Below are positions 1-64,000 of a DNA stretch of 64,000 bases, piece after piece. The notes beneath the pieces were generated by a model, which worked only from the letters and a program-made list of their open reading frames with translations, had not been told where the DNA came from and made no database searches. The position numbers were made by a program, and so were the translations under genes. This stretch comes from Gerris lacustris (lineage: Eukaryota > Arthropoda > Insecta > Hemiptera > Gerridae), in contig OX578278.1 in assembly GCA_951217055.1 (NCBI GenBank), positions 37,035,688 through 37,099,687 on the forward strand, read 5' to 3'. Position 1 is the stretch's first letter. Every line of letters begins with the position of its first letter.

Positions 1-668
1 TAAAATAAAATGTAAATTATTAAATTTATAGATGTTTTTATTAGACCTTTAATTAAAAAAAAAATCATTTTATGTTAAAAGTCTTTTTAATGTACATATT
101 TATGTTATGTATATTTTTTAATGCCATAATCTATGAGCAAATTTGAATTTTATTATTAAAAAATAGCGATGAAAACTTTTTTTTCTTTTAAAAACCGTTT
201 TTATTCTTGATGTTCAGTTTTTAAATGATTTTTATTCAATTGACTATACCCATAATTATAATAAAAAAAAGTTACATGCAAAAAAATTGTAGTTTTCTTG
301 TAGGTGTTTTATTGTTAACACCACAAGAAAAGAAACTATATATAATCCAAAAACTTAATATTATATGTTATTTATATAAGAAATAAATAATGTAAAATAA
401 AAATATTGTGTTGTTATTGAAAAACCTTCTATAACTTTTATTTACTATTTTATTGCTACTAATTATAATTAGCCAGGTCAAGCCAAAACTAAATAATTAA
501 CGGAAAATCAATCGCTCCAATAAACTAGTTGCTGGACTAATTTAATGTAAAAAAAAATAACATACTTCAGATTCAAGCCAGTTGTAGACAAAAATGAACA
601 TACATTTAAAAATCGATGTGACAAACCATAGCAAAACTTTTTTATATACCTACATAGTGATACAGAAT
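1..668. other. AT-rich, no gene seen
   Basis: Low-complexity AT-rich sequence with short poly-A and poly-T runs. I see no ORF, exon or repeat that I can name. Confidence 0.5.
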
Positions 669-676
669 CTCATAAG

Positions 677-2554
677 TAGGGTTAGGAATTGACATAAAAA
701 GCATATTTTTTTCCTTAGCTTTAATAACAATAAAATGCCTAATTTTCGTATTTTGGGGGCTTTACCTCCCCCCCTTCAAAAGTTATAAGGACATAAAAAA
801 GCATATTTCTGGGTCCATAGAATATTTTCACATATATTGCACGTTTGATAATATTATGGAATATTTTAAGGATAAAGAAATTCTAAGGTAAAAACAAATA
901 CAACTTTAAAGCTGCGTGTAGCAAATAATCTGGGGTAAGACGCAGGTAGTGTTGTCAGGTTCAATGGCAATGTTACTTTTATGAGGCTTAAGTAGCGTAC
1001 TTAGAGGATAACCAGTGGCACGTTCGAAGTAATATTAAATGGTTTAGGGATTAACTCCTCTACCGATCTATGATGAAAGCTTACATCCCTCTTTACAAAC
1101 TCAAAAAAGAGCAATCCCAAGCATTTCCAGGAAAATACGCAGGTTGTCAAATACCTTGTGAATCGACTTTAAGGAAACTTTAGTGTAGATGATAGAATGC
1201 GGGCATTTGTGATTGACAGCGCTGCATACATGTTGAAAGCGGGGAAATGTTTAAAAGTGTTGTACCGTAAAATGGTCCATATAACCTGCTTGGCCCATGC
1301 TGTTTATTGAGTAGCTAGGGAGTAAGGAAATTTTTACTAAGTGTGAAAATGACTTAATTTCTACTACTGACTTAATTTCAGCGGGTAAAAAAATGTATTA
1401 AAGCTTCAAGTCGACTGTCCGTCTTCTAGGAGGTGCTGGCAGGGACCCTCTTCCTCAAGATGGGGAACTTGGATAACAGCTGCCCTTTATTACCCCGAAC
1501 ATGGAGAAAAAGTGAAGTTTCTATTACAAGAATTCGTCCAAGAGGATAACGCAATTAAAAATACGAAGCAGGCACTGGAAAACGTTCAAACTTGGACGGA
1601 CGCTCCTAAATTTTATCCGAGCTAATTTTTTTTAAATTGCAAAAGATGATAGATGCATTGGAGATGCAAGGCACTTCGTTGACTTCAGCTGCTAAAGTGG
1701 TCCTGGAGCTCCAAAAAGCTGCAATGGAGTGGCCAAGCCAAAAATGAGAGCAAGCCAGAAGAAACTGGATGAACTGTTTGAAATAGAAATCCAGATTGGA
1801 ACGAAATAGTTAATATATTTAAACAGATGATTTTTAAATATCTCTAATCTCTAATTGATGTAGACTGTTTCATATTGATAAAATCAACCACATCAAGTAT
1901 ATTGCTTGAAAATGTCCCAAAAGAGGGATGAAATATTGCAAAAAAAAACTTAGTGTTTTTTATTTAAAACTCCCCTGAAGACCCTCTTTTAAAAATCATC
2001 TGTAGAATTTAAAGGGGACAGCAACAAAATATGGAATATATTTAAAATAATGCAAGGCGAAGACGCAGAATCAAGTATTAAAGATGTTCTATAATGAAGT
2101 ATACGTCAATTGTTTCTGCCAACGCGGAAAGGACATTTTCGAAATTAAAAAATATTGTTTGAAATTGACCATAGAAAATCTTGAAAAGATAATTATTGTA
2201 CAGTATAATAAATTTAATTAAATTTTAGTAGTTTAATTAAAGTATAATAATTTTAATTTAATATTTCTTAACATAGCATGTATAATCAAGTAGATAGCAA
2301 CATAGCATGTATAGCAACATAGCATGTATAATTAAAGAGATGTATAATCAAGAAGCTTTCTTCATCTTATATATGTATATGTATAGTATATGCACAAATT
2401 CTAATAAATTTAAGTAAGTTGTAAATGTGTTTTTTAGAATTATCCCCCCCCCCCCCCTGTTGGGCTAAATAATTGATAGAGAATATAAAAGAATGTTTCG
2501 GGCATGAAGAGAGAATATATTGAGGCTTTTTAGAGCATTTAATCCCTAACCCTA
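677..2554 (+). mobile_element. decayed autonomous hAT transposon
   Basis: The ends are TAGGGTTAGG and its inverse, flanked by a perfect 8-bp target duplication CTCATAAG (669-676 and 2555-2562). The 1.9-kb interior carries transposase remnants on the plus strand. The 8-bp duplication and the protein content both fit hAT. Confidence 0.85.
1212..2200 (+). pseudogene. hAT transposase remnant
   Basis: Broken by frameshifts and stops. Recognisable pieces are AAYMLKAGKCLKVLYRKM and HITCLAHA near 1215-1310, RWGTWITAALYYPEH near 1460-1505, and SANAERTFSKLKNI near 2113-2160, which is the C-terminal hAT dimerisation motif. Not functional. Confidence 0.75.
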
Positions 2555-2559
2555 CTCAT

Positions 2560-2563
<4 letters not shown>

Positions 2564-2610
<47 letters not shown>
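2564..2610. repeat. poly(A) run
   Basis: 47 consecutive A residues, directly after the target duplication of the hAT element and before the SINE. Confidence 0.9.
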
Positions 2611-2612
<2 letters not shown>

Positions 2613-2792
2613 TTTAATAGCATAGGTTATTTATAGGATGGAGATCCGACCTCTTAAATAATCTTCACGATGAGATCATCAGTATGAAACATGTCTCACT
2701 CTCTGGAATTTCAAACTTGCCACCAGTGTTTAGACCTAGGTTTCAGAGGCGAGTGCACCAACCACTCGGCTATGCCAGCCCCCTAATCTAAT
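2611..2792 (-). mobile_element. tRNA-derived SINE
   Basis: Read on the minus strand, an A-box-like TAGCCGAGTGGTTGGTGC is followed by a B-box-like GTTTGAAATTCC, the layout of a tRNA-derived pol III promoter. The body then runs into AT-rich sequence. No clear target duplication was found. Confidence 0.6.
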
Positions 2793-3339
2793 TTTATTAT
2801 AAGTTTTAACAGGTGATTATTTACTTTTTATTTAATTTACAGCTGTATCGAATTTATTTTCACCTTGAACACTAAAATTTTTCTGGTAAAAACAACTTTG
2901 TTTCACTTGTATTTACATAAGCAAAAAATAGATTTTTCTAAAATAAAAATTGTCAGAATAGTTTTTTTTTAACAATATCTACTACAGTACAATATATGTA
3001 AGTGAAAAAGTTAAAAAAAAAATAAATAAAATAAGAATACAATTGCAAAAAAAAACAACAAAAACACTAGGCCAGTGCTAGTATGCAGAGGGATTTTTCA
3101 AATATATGTAGACTAACTTCTTGAGCAAGGGGAGGAACATAAATAAGTAGTAAGGAGTGTTCAATGGTCGTCGTTTGAATACCTGATCCCTGTTAGTTAT
3201 AGTTATAATGAGTTCTAACCGTAAATAAAACCATTCAATTTTTAGAGTATCTTCTAGAACTATTTAAACTTAATTAAAATAAAATAACTTTTAATTAGAT
3301 TAAAAAAGTTTTATATTATTTCTAAACAAGATTTGTGTA

Positions 3340-57716
<54,377 letters not shown>

Positions 57717-57886
57717 CTATAAATGATTCAGCTTAGATCAAATGTAAAAAAAAAAGTTCCATTGTAAGATTGTAATACACTTTTATTTGTTTAACAATTA
57801 GAAACAGTGAATTTTTCTATTTATAAAGATTGTATTACTTAATTTTAAATGTATTTTTTTCATAATTACTTTGCATATATATATAA

Positions 57887-59219
57887 TAAAACCCTATATC
57901 TGATCTTCTTGATTTGGTATAGGTCCAGAGTTGGGTGGGCATCGTCGGACCCCTAATGAGTCAGACGCGACGAAACGATGCAGGACATGGCGTATTGCCG
58001 AGCCAACATCTTTGTGACATATAGTCTAATGTTGGAACAGTTCCTACGTGTCACGCTTGCGTGGCACATCCCTTGGTGTTTCTCATTACACAAAGTGTTG
58101 TAGCGGTTTAAGTGCCTAGACAGGCACTGGAGCCTAAAACGAGCCTCGTCGGCGCATGTTCGGTCCACAGAGTGGGAAAAGGCCCTCGTAGTGGGGACAC
58201 ACACCGGATGACCGAGACAGTTGGTAATCCGGATACCAAGGTGAACAATAATCATATTTCACGGAAATCGGCAAACCACTCACAAACTCTTAATATAATA
58301 AAATCTAGCCGTAAACGGAGTGATACCTTTTGAAGTTTAACTTTGAAATATCGGCAAAATTAAGGACCACAAACACTGTGATCGTGATCTCAGGTACTAT
58401 TTAATTATATATTTAAATATTTATATTTATTTGTTATATTTGCCCATACGAACCTCCTTGACCGTTACAAGTGGCACCCAACGGGCTGGGCAAGTAAAGT
58501 ATAAAATATTAATTTTGTCATTGACAGAAAACTTTATAAAATTAAAAAAGAAAGTTACAATTTTAAGTTTCATTTTAAATATTTTTTTGTTTCTTAATAT
58601 ATTTTTGTAAAAATGAGCGCTAATGATGATAATAACATGGCATATAATGTTACTGATAGGCTGGGAAAAACGGTTAAAGCTTCCCGACTGGAAGTTAATG
58701 AAACTTCGAAAAATACCGAAAAAGGTATATTTTCTAAAACAATCAGATGTACGATTGAATCAATTTTAGATCATAAACTAGAAACATTTTTCAAAGAATA
58801 CGACAATTCTGCTAAGGAATATCAAGAGGAGGCCATTTTAATTATGAAAAAAATTGGTGATATGGTGACGGCACAAACAGAAAAAATTAACGAAAGCCTT
58901 AGTAGATTAAATATTTTGGAGAAGAAACAGTTAAAAAATGATCATTCTAATGACATACATAGAAACTCAGCAGATGTTGGAAAACTAAATAAGGTTGTAC
59001 TCAACACACTTGGCCACGCCTGGAGGGGTGAGGGTGCAACATTAATTTAACACAAAGTGTGTACCTTATTGCAGTGTGCAAAACACGGTATTACATTGCT
59101 GATATGTTTTGCCAGCCAAGCAAGAATGGCGGTGTGAGAGCACGCTCATCTCTGATAAAGCCATATATCAGATCTTCTTGATCTGGTATAGATCCAGAGT
59201 TGGGTGGGCATCGTCGGGC
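57887..59219 (+). mobile_element. putative non-autonomous LTR element
   Basis: A block TGATCTTCTTGAT(T/C)TGGTATA and TCCAGAGTTGGGTGGGCATC occurs at 57899 and again at 59168 in the same orientation. TGGCACCCAACGGGC at about 58467 resembles an LTR primer-binding site. One ORF lies between. The right copy is cut short after GGGCCC. Confidence 0.45.
58613..59050 (+). CDS. orphan coiled-coil ORF in LTR-like unit
   Basis: 145 codons starting ATG at 58613 about 130 bp below the putative primer site. Lys/Glu/Asn-rich, probably helical (ESILDHKLETFFKEYDNSAK, VTAQTEKINESLSRLNILEK). There is no zinc knuckle and no similarity I recognise. It may be the N-terminus of a gag whose remainder was deleted. 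Confidence 0.45.
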   Translation: MSANDDNNMAYNVTDRLGKTVKASRLEVNETSKNTEKGIFSKTIRCTIESILDHKLETFFKEYDNSAKEYQEEAILIMKKIGDMVTAQTEKINESLSRLNILEKKQLKNDHSNDIHRNSADVGKLNKVVLNTLGHAWRGEGATLI

Positions 59220-59565
59220 CCTATTTTTTTTAAATTTTATTTAAATAAATTTTATGGATAATTCAGGTGTAATAATCAATCAATTAACCTTTTATTGCTT
59301 ATACTGTTTGTTGCTTTTACTGTCATAATAAATAAAAATACTTCTAAATACAATGGTATCACATGCAAATCAGCATTATGCTTAGGTACCTTTACAAGGT
59401 ATTTTACAAAGGGGGTTGAGTTAATATAAAACATATCTGTACAGTAACAATATTTAGAATAACAATTTTTTTTTTTTTTTATTATTATTATTTTTTTTTT
59501 TTACTAATTAATTTATTTTCATTATTTAATGTAAAGTGTTTTTCCTCTTTCTTTAAATTCGATTT

Positions 59566-60531
59566 CTATGTGGGATGTAGCCAGACGTCACCGAATACTT
59601 GAGACATTCTTTTCCACGTGATTCTATCTTTTGCTACTCTCATCCAAGTAGCTACTCCGCATATTTTTTTAAAATCATCTTCCCAGCGTCTTTTCGGTTT
59701 TCCTCTTTTCTTTTTATAATATCTTGGACACCATTCAATTATCTTCTTGGTCCATCGACCGTCTTCTGTTCGCACTATGTGTCCTGCCCACCTCCATTTC
59801 CTTTCGGTTATCACTTTGGCTATATCTTTCATTCTTACTTTATATTCTATCCGTCCTTTTGTTTTCCTGTCTTTTCTAATGACTCCCAACATACTACGTT
59901 GTATTCTTCTGACTGGTACTCTAAGCTTTTCTACGTTTTCATTTGTGAGAGCCCAAGTTTCCGATGCATACGTCAGTACCGGCATCACAACGCTCTGCCA
60001 TAATTTTATTTTCACTTCTATCTTTACGTGAGACCTAAATAGTTTTCTATATCTGTTGTAAACTTGCCAGGCCATGCTTATTCTTCTTGTCAACTCTCTT
60101 CCATCGTCATTTTCAGTTGATATTATACTTCCGAGGTATATAAATTCTTTGGTTTGCTTTACTTCATCGTTGTTAATTGAAAGAGTTCCTTCTAGATTCA
60201 CTAACATTACTTTTGTTTTCTCGACATTTATTTTAAGTCCGATTTTACTAACTTCTTCAATCAGCTCAACAATCATTTCTTCTACTTCTTTGATTGACTT
60301 TCCTACTATGACGACATCGTCTGCAAATTTTAGCTTGTTACAATACTCGCCATTTATTTTAATCCCTCTATTATTCCACTTAAGATTGCTCATGGCTCGG
60401 TCTAAAAGGGCAGTAAATATCTTGGCTGATGGAACATCTCCTTGTCGGAGCCCACTTCCAATTTCAATTTGTCTTCTCTTTCCTTGATAGCTTATTTCCA
60501 TTTTAGCATTATTATAAATATATTTAAACAC
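59566..60531 (-). CDS. LINE reverse transcriptase, C-terminal half
   Basis: 321 codons. RQIEIGSGLRQGDVPSAKIF, then KFADDVVIVGKSIKEVEEMI with an intact FADD catalytic motif, then GLKINVEKTKVM. The tail WRWAGHIVRTEDGRWTKKII and KKRGKPKRRWEDDFKKI is typical of RTE-like elements. Confidence 0.9.
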   Translation of the reverse strand: MFKYIYNNAKMEISYQGKRRQIEIGSGLRQGDVPSAKIFTALLDRAMSNLKWNNRGIKINGEYCNKLKFADDVVIVGKSIKEVEEMIVELIEEVSKIGLKINVEKTKVMLVNLEGTLSINNDEVKQTKEFIYLGSIISTENDDGRELTRRISMAWQVYNRYRKLFRSHVKIEVKIKLWQSVVMPVLTYASETWALTNENVEKLRVPVRRIQRSMLGVIRKDRKTKGRIEYKVRMKDIAKVITERKWRWAGHIVRTEDGRWTKKIIEWCPRYYKKKRGKPKRRWEDDFKKICGVATWMRVAKDRITWKRMSQVFGDVWLHPT

Positions 60532-60536
60532 TTCAA

Positions 60537-61184
60537 CTATTTCTTGTCCTCGATGATTTCTTCTACTGTTTGAAGTATAGCTTCAGTTACTATGCTATCA
60601 AAGGCTTTTTCAAAATCTATAAACATCAAGCAGAGGGGAAATTGATATTCATGCGCTTTAGATGCAAGTTTTTTTATTGTTAATATTCCATCTGCTGTGG
60701 AATAATTTTTTCTAAATCCGATCTGGTCCGTTTCTATAGATTTGTCTAATCGTTTGCTGATGCGTTCGGTGATAATGGCCATGAAGACTTTATATATCAC
60801 AGACAACAGGTTTAAAGGTCTGTAGTTCTTAATTTCCATTCTTTCTCCTTTCTTAAAAAGTAGCATTAAATTTGATTTGAGCCATGACTCAGGTATGCCG
60901 TTCTTTAAGCACTTGTTGAAAAACATACCAAGCTCTTCAGCAAGTGCTCTTCCTCCTGCTTTAAGATATTTATTGATTACACCGTCGTCTCCTCCTGCTT
61001 TACCTTCCTTTAATTTTCTAATTGTATACTCTATTTCCTCTATTAATATAAAATTATTCTCTCCTATTTCGGGGGATTCATAATTTTTTGCATTTGCCTC
61101 TGCATTTTTTTTGCTATCGCTTTTATACAACTTTCGGTAGAAATTACATATAACATTTAAAATTTCTTCGGCCTCTCTCTTCAC
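60537..61184 (-). pseudogene. LINE reverse transcriptase, N-terminal half
   Basis: RT motifs: LMLLFKKGERMEIKNYRPLN, LLSVIYKVFMAIITERISKR, DQIGFRKNYSTADGILTIKK and LMFIDFEKAFDSI, of RTE type. Ends at a stop near 60537. Confidence 0.88.
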
Positions 61185-61833
61185 TATTCCATCTTCTTTT
61201 CTTCGCTATGATTCTTTTACTCCCCATATTCCGACACCTATTGACTTTTTTCAGGCTTGTCCCATTCTGTATAGCTATTTCTATTTCATTTATTTCTTTG
61301 CTTAAAATCCATTCTTCAATCTTTCTTCTTATTACTTTAGAAAGCTCAGAGTATTCAATTTTTCCTATTCCTGATCTTTTCATTCTTCTTCTTCTTTCGA
61401 GCAGTTTCTTTATGTCTCGCGGTATTTTTCTCTTTACTTCTCCCTCCTGGCTGGTAGAGATGTTTCTCGCTGAGTCAATGAGAGCTTGTTCTATCGCAGC
61501 GCTGTAAGTATTTATTTCTTGTTTTTCTTCTTCTCCAATACTTTGTAAGGCTATTTTTAATTTATCCGCGAATCCATTATTTGTATAATGACCAGTGGAA
61601 TATTTGGTTCTTTTCTCCCTGAGATTTCTTACCTTTTTCTTTACATCTAAGACTGCACGCAGAGGTCGATGGTCGCTCCCTATGGATATTTTGTCGGTCG
61701 CAGTGACATCTACTACTAGATATTTTTTATTAGTTATTACATAATCGATTTGATTTTTTATTTTCCCGTCTGGGCTTATCCAAGACCATTTTTCTTCTTT
61801 ATTTTTCTTAAAAAATGTGTTCATTATATACAT
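61144..61833 (-). pseudogene. LINE endonuclease end and linker
   Basis: Contains WSWISPDGKIKNQIDYVITN and ISIGSDHRPLRAVL, the terminal SDHRP motif of the endonuclease, then a basic linker. A shift at about 61160-61200 separates it from the RT. Confidence 0.85.
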
Positions 61834-61856
61834 ATTATGTCCTTGGATGAATTCTA

Positions 61857-62508
61857 CTAGGCGTGCTCCTCATTTCTTATTCCTAAACCGTACTTTCCTA
61901 CACAAGATTCTTTTCCTTTTTCACCGACTTTAGCAATGAAATCGCCCATTATTACAGTATACTGACAGCGGTCCTCATCAATCGCTATCTGTAGATTATT
62001 ATAAAATTCCTCAAGTTCCTCTTCTGAAGCCGTCGAAGTTGGTGCGTAGATTTGTAATAATTTAATTCTGCCACTTCTCATTTTCTCATATTTTTTTATT
62101 ATTAGTTTTGATATTCTTGTTGAATAAGATTTGAACCTCCTGACTCATATTGCTGTTGATAAGAAATCCAGTTCCTCCCTATCCTACGGCTCCGTTCCAG
62201 TACAGTTTCATTCCGGATTCCATTTCCACACATTCTTCTCCTCTTCTTTTAAGTTCTGCCAAGCCGATTATGTCCCATTCAACGTTTTCCAGTTCTTCTA
62301 ATAATTCTTTCAGTTTTTCTTCTTTTCTTAATGTCTTGCAATTAAAGGTGTATATATTTAATTTATTCGTTATCTTCTTTTCGTTTTCTCTCCGTTTATT
62401 TCCACATGATGTATTAATATTATTGTTAATAAATTTCATTTCTATTTCTGTATTTTTTTTATTGCTATTCTGATGTTTCTTCCTGAGATCCCTGACTTTC
62501 TGGTTCAT
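61857..62508 (-). pseudogene. LINE apurinic-like endonuclease, N-terminal and middle
   Basis: Two frames. The first (62508-62179) has LNIYTFNCKTLRKEEKLKEL and EWDIIGLAELKRRGEE; the second (62081-61857) has LLQIYAPTSTASEEELEEFY and TVIMGDFIAKVGEKG. The usual GDFN motif reads GDFI, so a catalytic-site Asn is lost. Confidence 0.85.
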
Positions 62509-62527
62509 TAATCTTATTTTCTTCTAG

Positions 62528-63292
62528 TTATTTCTCTCTGTTTGAGTTTCCCATGCTTCGTACATTCTGTTTACTTCCTCCTAAGCCTGATGGTTTCAGA
62601 AACTGTAACATATGAGTTTGGGTAGGTATTGCATTATGAGTGTTTAGAGATTTCTTTTTAGTACTGCCTATTGGTTTGGAGCTAGTCAGAGGTCTCTTCT
62701 TAGATAGTATATTTGATTCTTCCTCTTGATCCCATACTTTCCTATTTATGATCAGCTTATTATTTCTCAGTATTGCATGGCTACCGGCCTGTCTAGCTTC
62801 CTTCATCAGTAGTACTAGGGACTTCCTTATTTCCCTCTCTTCTTTTGTGAGATCCTCAAACAAAATTAAACTTGTGCCTTTCAGGGTACTCCTTGCACTC
62901 ATTACTTCCATTTTTTTTCTATAAGATGTAAACCCGATTAATAATCTGCACTCTTCTTTTCTTCCAATAGTCCTAATAAAATCTATCTCTTGCAAGCTAG
63001 TGTTGGTCTTCATTATAGAATTCAAAACTGTCATCACTTCATTTTCTCTTTGATTTCCATTTCCAATTGTCTCCAGTCCTTCAATGATGATGTTTTTCAT
63101 CTTATCTTTCTTTTCATAATATTGCAGTTTTATTTTCATTGATTCCACATCTGTAAGCAAAGATTTATTTATTTCGGACAGTGATTCTAAAGTTTTGTAC
63201 AAGTTGTTGAATTTTTCATTCATATTTTCGGTTATTATTTTATTCTCTTCTTTTATTATATTTCTCAGCTGCTTTAATATCTCAGTATCCAT
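62528..63292 (-). CDS. LINE ORF1-like coiled-coil protein
   Basis: 254 codons, ATG at 63292. A long coiled coil (NEKFNNLYKTLESLSEINKS, VESMKIKLQYYEKKDKMKNI) is followed by IIIEGLETIGNGNQRENEV and EEREIRKSLVLLMKEARQAG. This resembles the N-terminal domain of insect RTE/endonuclease-reverse transcriptase proteins. Probably intact by itself. Confidence 0.75.
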   Translation of the reverse strand: MDTEILKQLRNIIKEENKIITENMNEKFNNLYKTLESLSEINKSLLTDVESMKIKLQYYEKKDKMKNIIIEGLETIGNGNQRENEVMTVLNSIMKTNTSLQEIDFIRTIGRKEECRLLIGFTSYRKKMEVMSARSTLKGTSLILFEDLTKEEREIRKSLVLLMKEARQAGSHAILRNNKLIINRKVWDQEEESNILSKKRPLTSSKPIGSTKKKSLNTHNAIPTQTHMLQFLKPSGLGGSKQNVRSMGNSNREK

Positions 63293-63524
63293 CTTTGCTA
63301 TTTAGTTTTTAATTTTCAATTTAGATGTTGATGTTATGAAATTATTAGTTTATAGATCTCTCAACAATAGTGTATTTTCCAAGTAAGTTCTGTATATTAT
63401 TTCCTTTGTAACTCTATTCGTTTCGCTATACAATTATTAAATTAGTTTGTATTTATAAATAACAATAAATACAAATAGTTTCAAGAGAATTGTGAGTAAC
63501 TAGTCTATAAAAATGTTAATTATC

Positions 63525-63600
63525 TTTGTGGGTACTCGAACCGCGATAGTCGAGATCTTTGCGCCGACGCCTTGACCACTGGGCTATCTTGTTCGCCTGT
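63525..63600 (-). mobile_element. tRNA-derived SINE head
   Basis: Minus strand: TAGCCCAGTGGTCAAGGCG (A box region) then GGTTCGAGTACCC (B box), about 45 bp apart, as in a tRNA-derived promoter. It does not form a full tRNA cloverleaf that I can see. Confidence 0.6.
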
Positions 63601-64000
63601 CGAAACGAGCTTTTTATTAAATCTTGTTTTATACGTGAAGAACTGTTTAACCTTATTTATCAACTGTGTTTTCACAGTAAAATACCCTGACATTAAACCA
63701 TATTTACAAGATTAAAGATATTTTATTTAAATGATATATGTTGTACTTACTTCTTCCCGTTGGGTTCTTTAGCATAGGTCTGTAGTGTTACTTTTCTTTC
63801 ATGTTTTTTTTTTTTTCAGAGTTGTTATTTGAGACTATAACATCGCACCATGCTGTTGACACTTTTCCACAATTAATATATGTTCTATGTTATGTTTCGT
63901 ATTAATAACACTCTCATTTAAACATAAGATGGTAGTGAACAATTTCCAATTTAATTTATCACAATATATACAACTTAAATATATAGAAACAACGAATATT
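63601..64000. other. right edge, no gene seen
   Basis: AT-rich. It should be part of a further HYDIN intron if the gene continues, but no exon could be supported. Confidence 0.4.

Larger units (their letters stand above)
59465..63300 (-). mobile_element. RTE-like LINE with broken ORF2
   Basis: Minus strand, ORF1-like coiled coil, then endonuclease, reverse transcriptase and C-terminal domain. The 3' tail at 59465-59505 reads as A-rich with TAA repeats on the minus strand. Frame breaks occur near 62.15, 61.85, 61.16 and 60.53 kb. No target duplication was found. Confidence 0.85.

Noticed and set aside
59599..60487. Plus-strand ORFs opposite the LINE
   Set aside because: Shadows of the minus-strand reverse transcriptase; no domain of their own.
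63754..63822. Possible further HYDIN exon on the minus strand (VTLQTYAKEPNGKK followed by gtaagt)
   Set aside because: The donor is good, but no pyrimidine tract or usable acceptor precedes it and its phase 2 end does not fit exon 1 at 57716.

Overview
This is an AT-rich eukaryotic window dominated by introns and transposable elements. The host is an animal, most likely an arthropod and probably an insect. The case for this is the mix of hAT, piggyBac, Tc1/mariner, Copia, Ty3/Gypsy, Penelope, RTE-like and R1/Jockey-like elements with tRNA-derived SINEs, together with a ciliary gene. I cannot name the species from sequence alone.

The only host gene I can support is the 3' part of one very large minus-strand gene. 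I could join 25 exons between 57716 and 3340. Every exon has AG/GT borders and every junction phase agrees. The total is 4569 nt, or 1522 codons plus a TGA stop. The predicted protein is a chain of ASH/Ig-like beta domains that reads like the C-terminal third of HYDIN, the axonemal central-pair protein needed for motility of cilia and sperm flagella. The 5' two thirds should lie beyond the right edge.

The introns hold nearly everything else. From left to right: a decayed autonomous hAT (677-2554) and a SINE below the gene; a hAT MITE at 3663; nested foldback and hAT elements at 6.1-8.5 kb; a piggyBac-type element with TTAA borders (9135-10103); a truncated Copia element ending in a palindrome (10261-12835); a Helitron-like unit (13712-14306); hAT elements at 17541 and 18931, the latter with a transposase remnant; and a Ty3/Gypsy element (about 21.2-27.3 kb) whose gag is split by a hAT MITE that itself carries a TTAA-bordered foldback, all inside a larger TIR element. 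After these come a foldback at 27454, a hAT MITE at 29916, a LINE fragment at 32.6-33.1 kb, a four-armed foldback complex at 37.6-39.3 kb, an R1-like LINE tail and two Penelope fragments at 41.8-46.2 kb, the second inside a 3.7-kb mariner-like element, small hAT MITEs at 50.1 and 52.2 kb, and a 1.7-kb long-TIR element at 54.1-55.8 kb. Right of the last visible exon are a SINE, an LTR-like orphan ORF (57.9-59.2 kb) and a frame-broken RTE-like LINE (59.5-63.3 kb).

I found no convincing new multi-gene system. The most unusual items are the nested and palindromic mobile structures and the family of hAT MITEs that share ends with the transposase-bearing copy.
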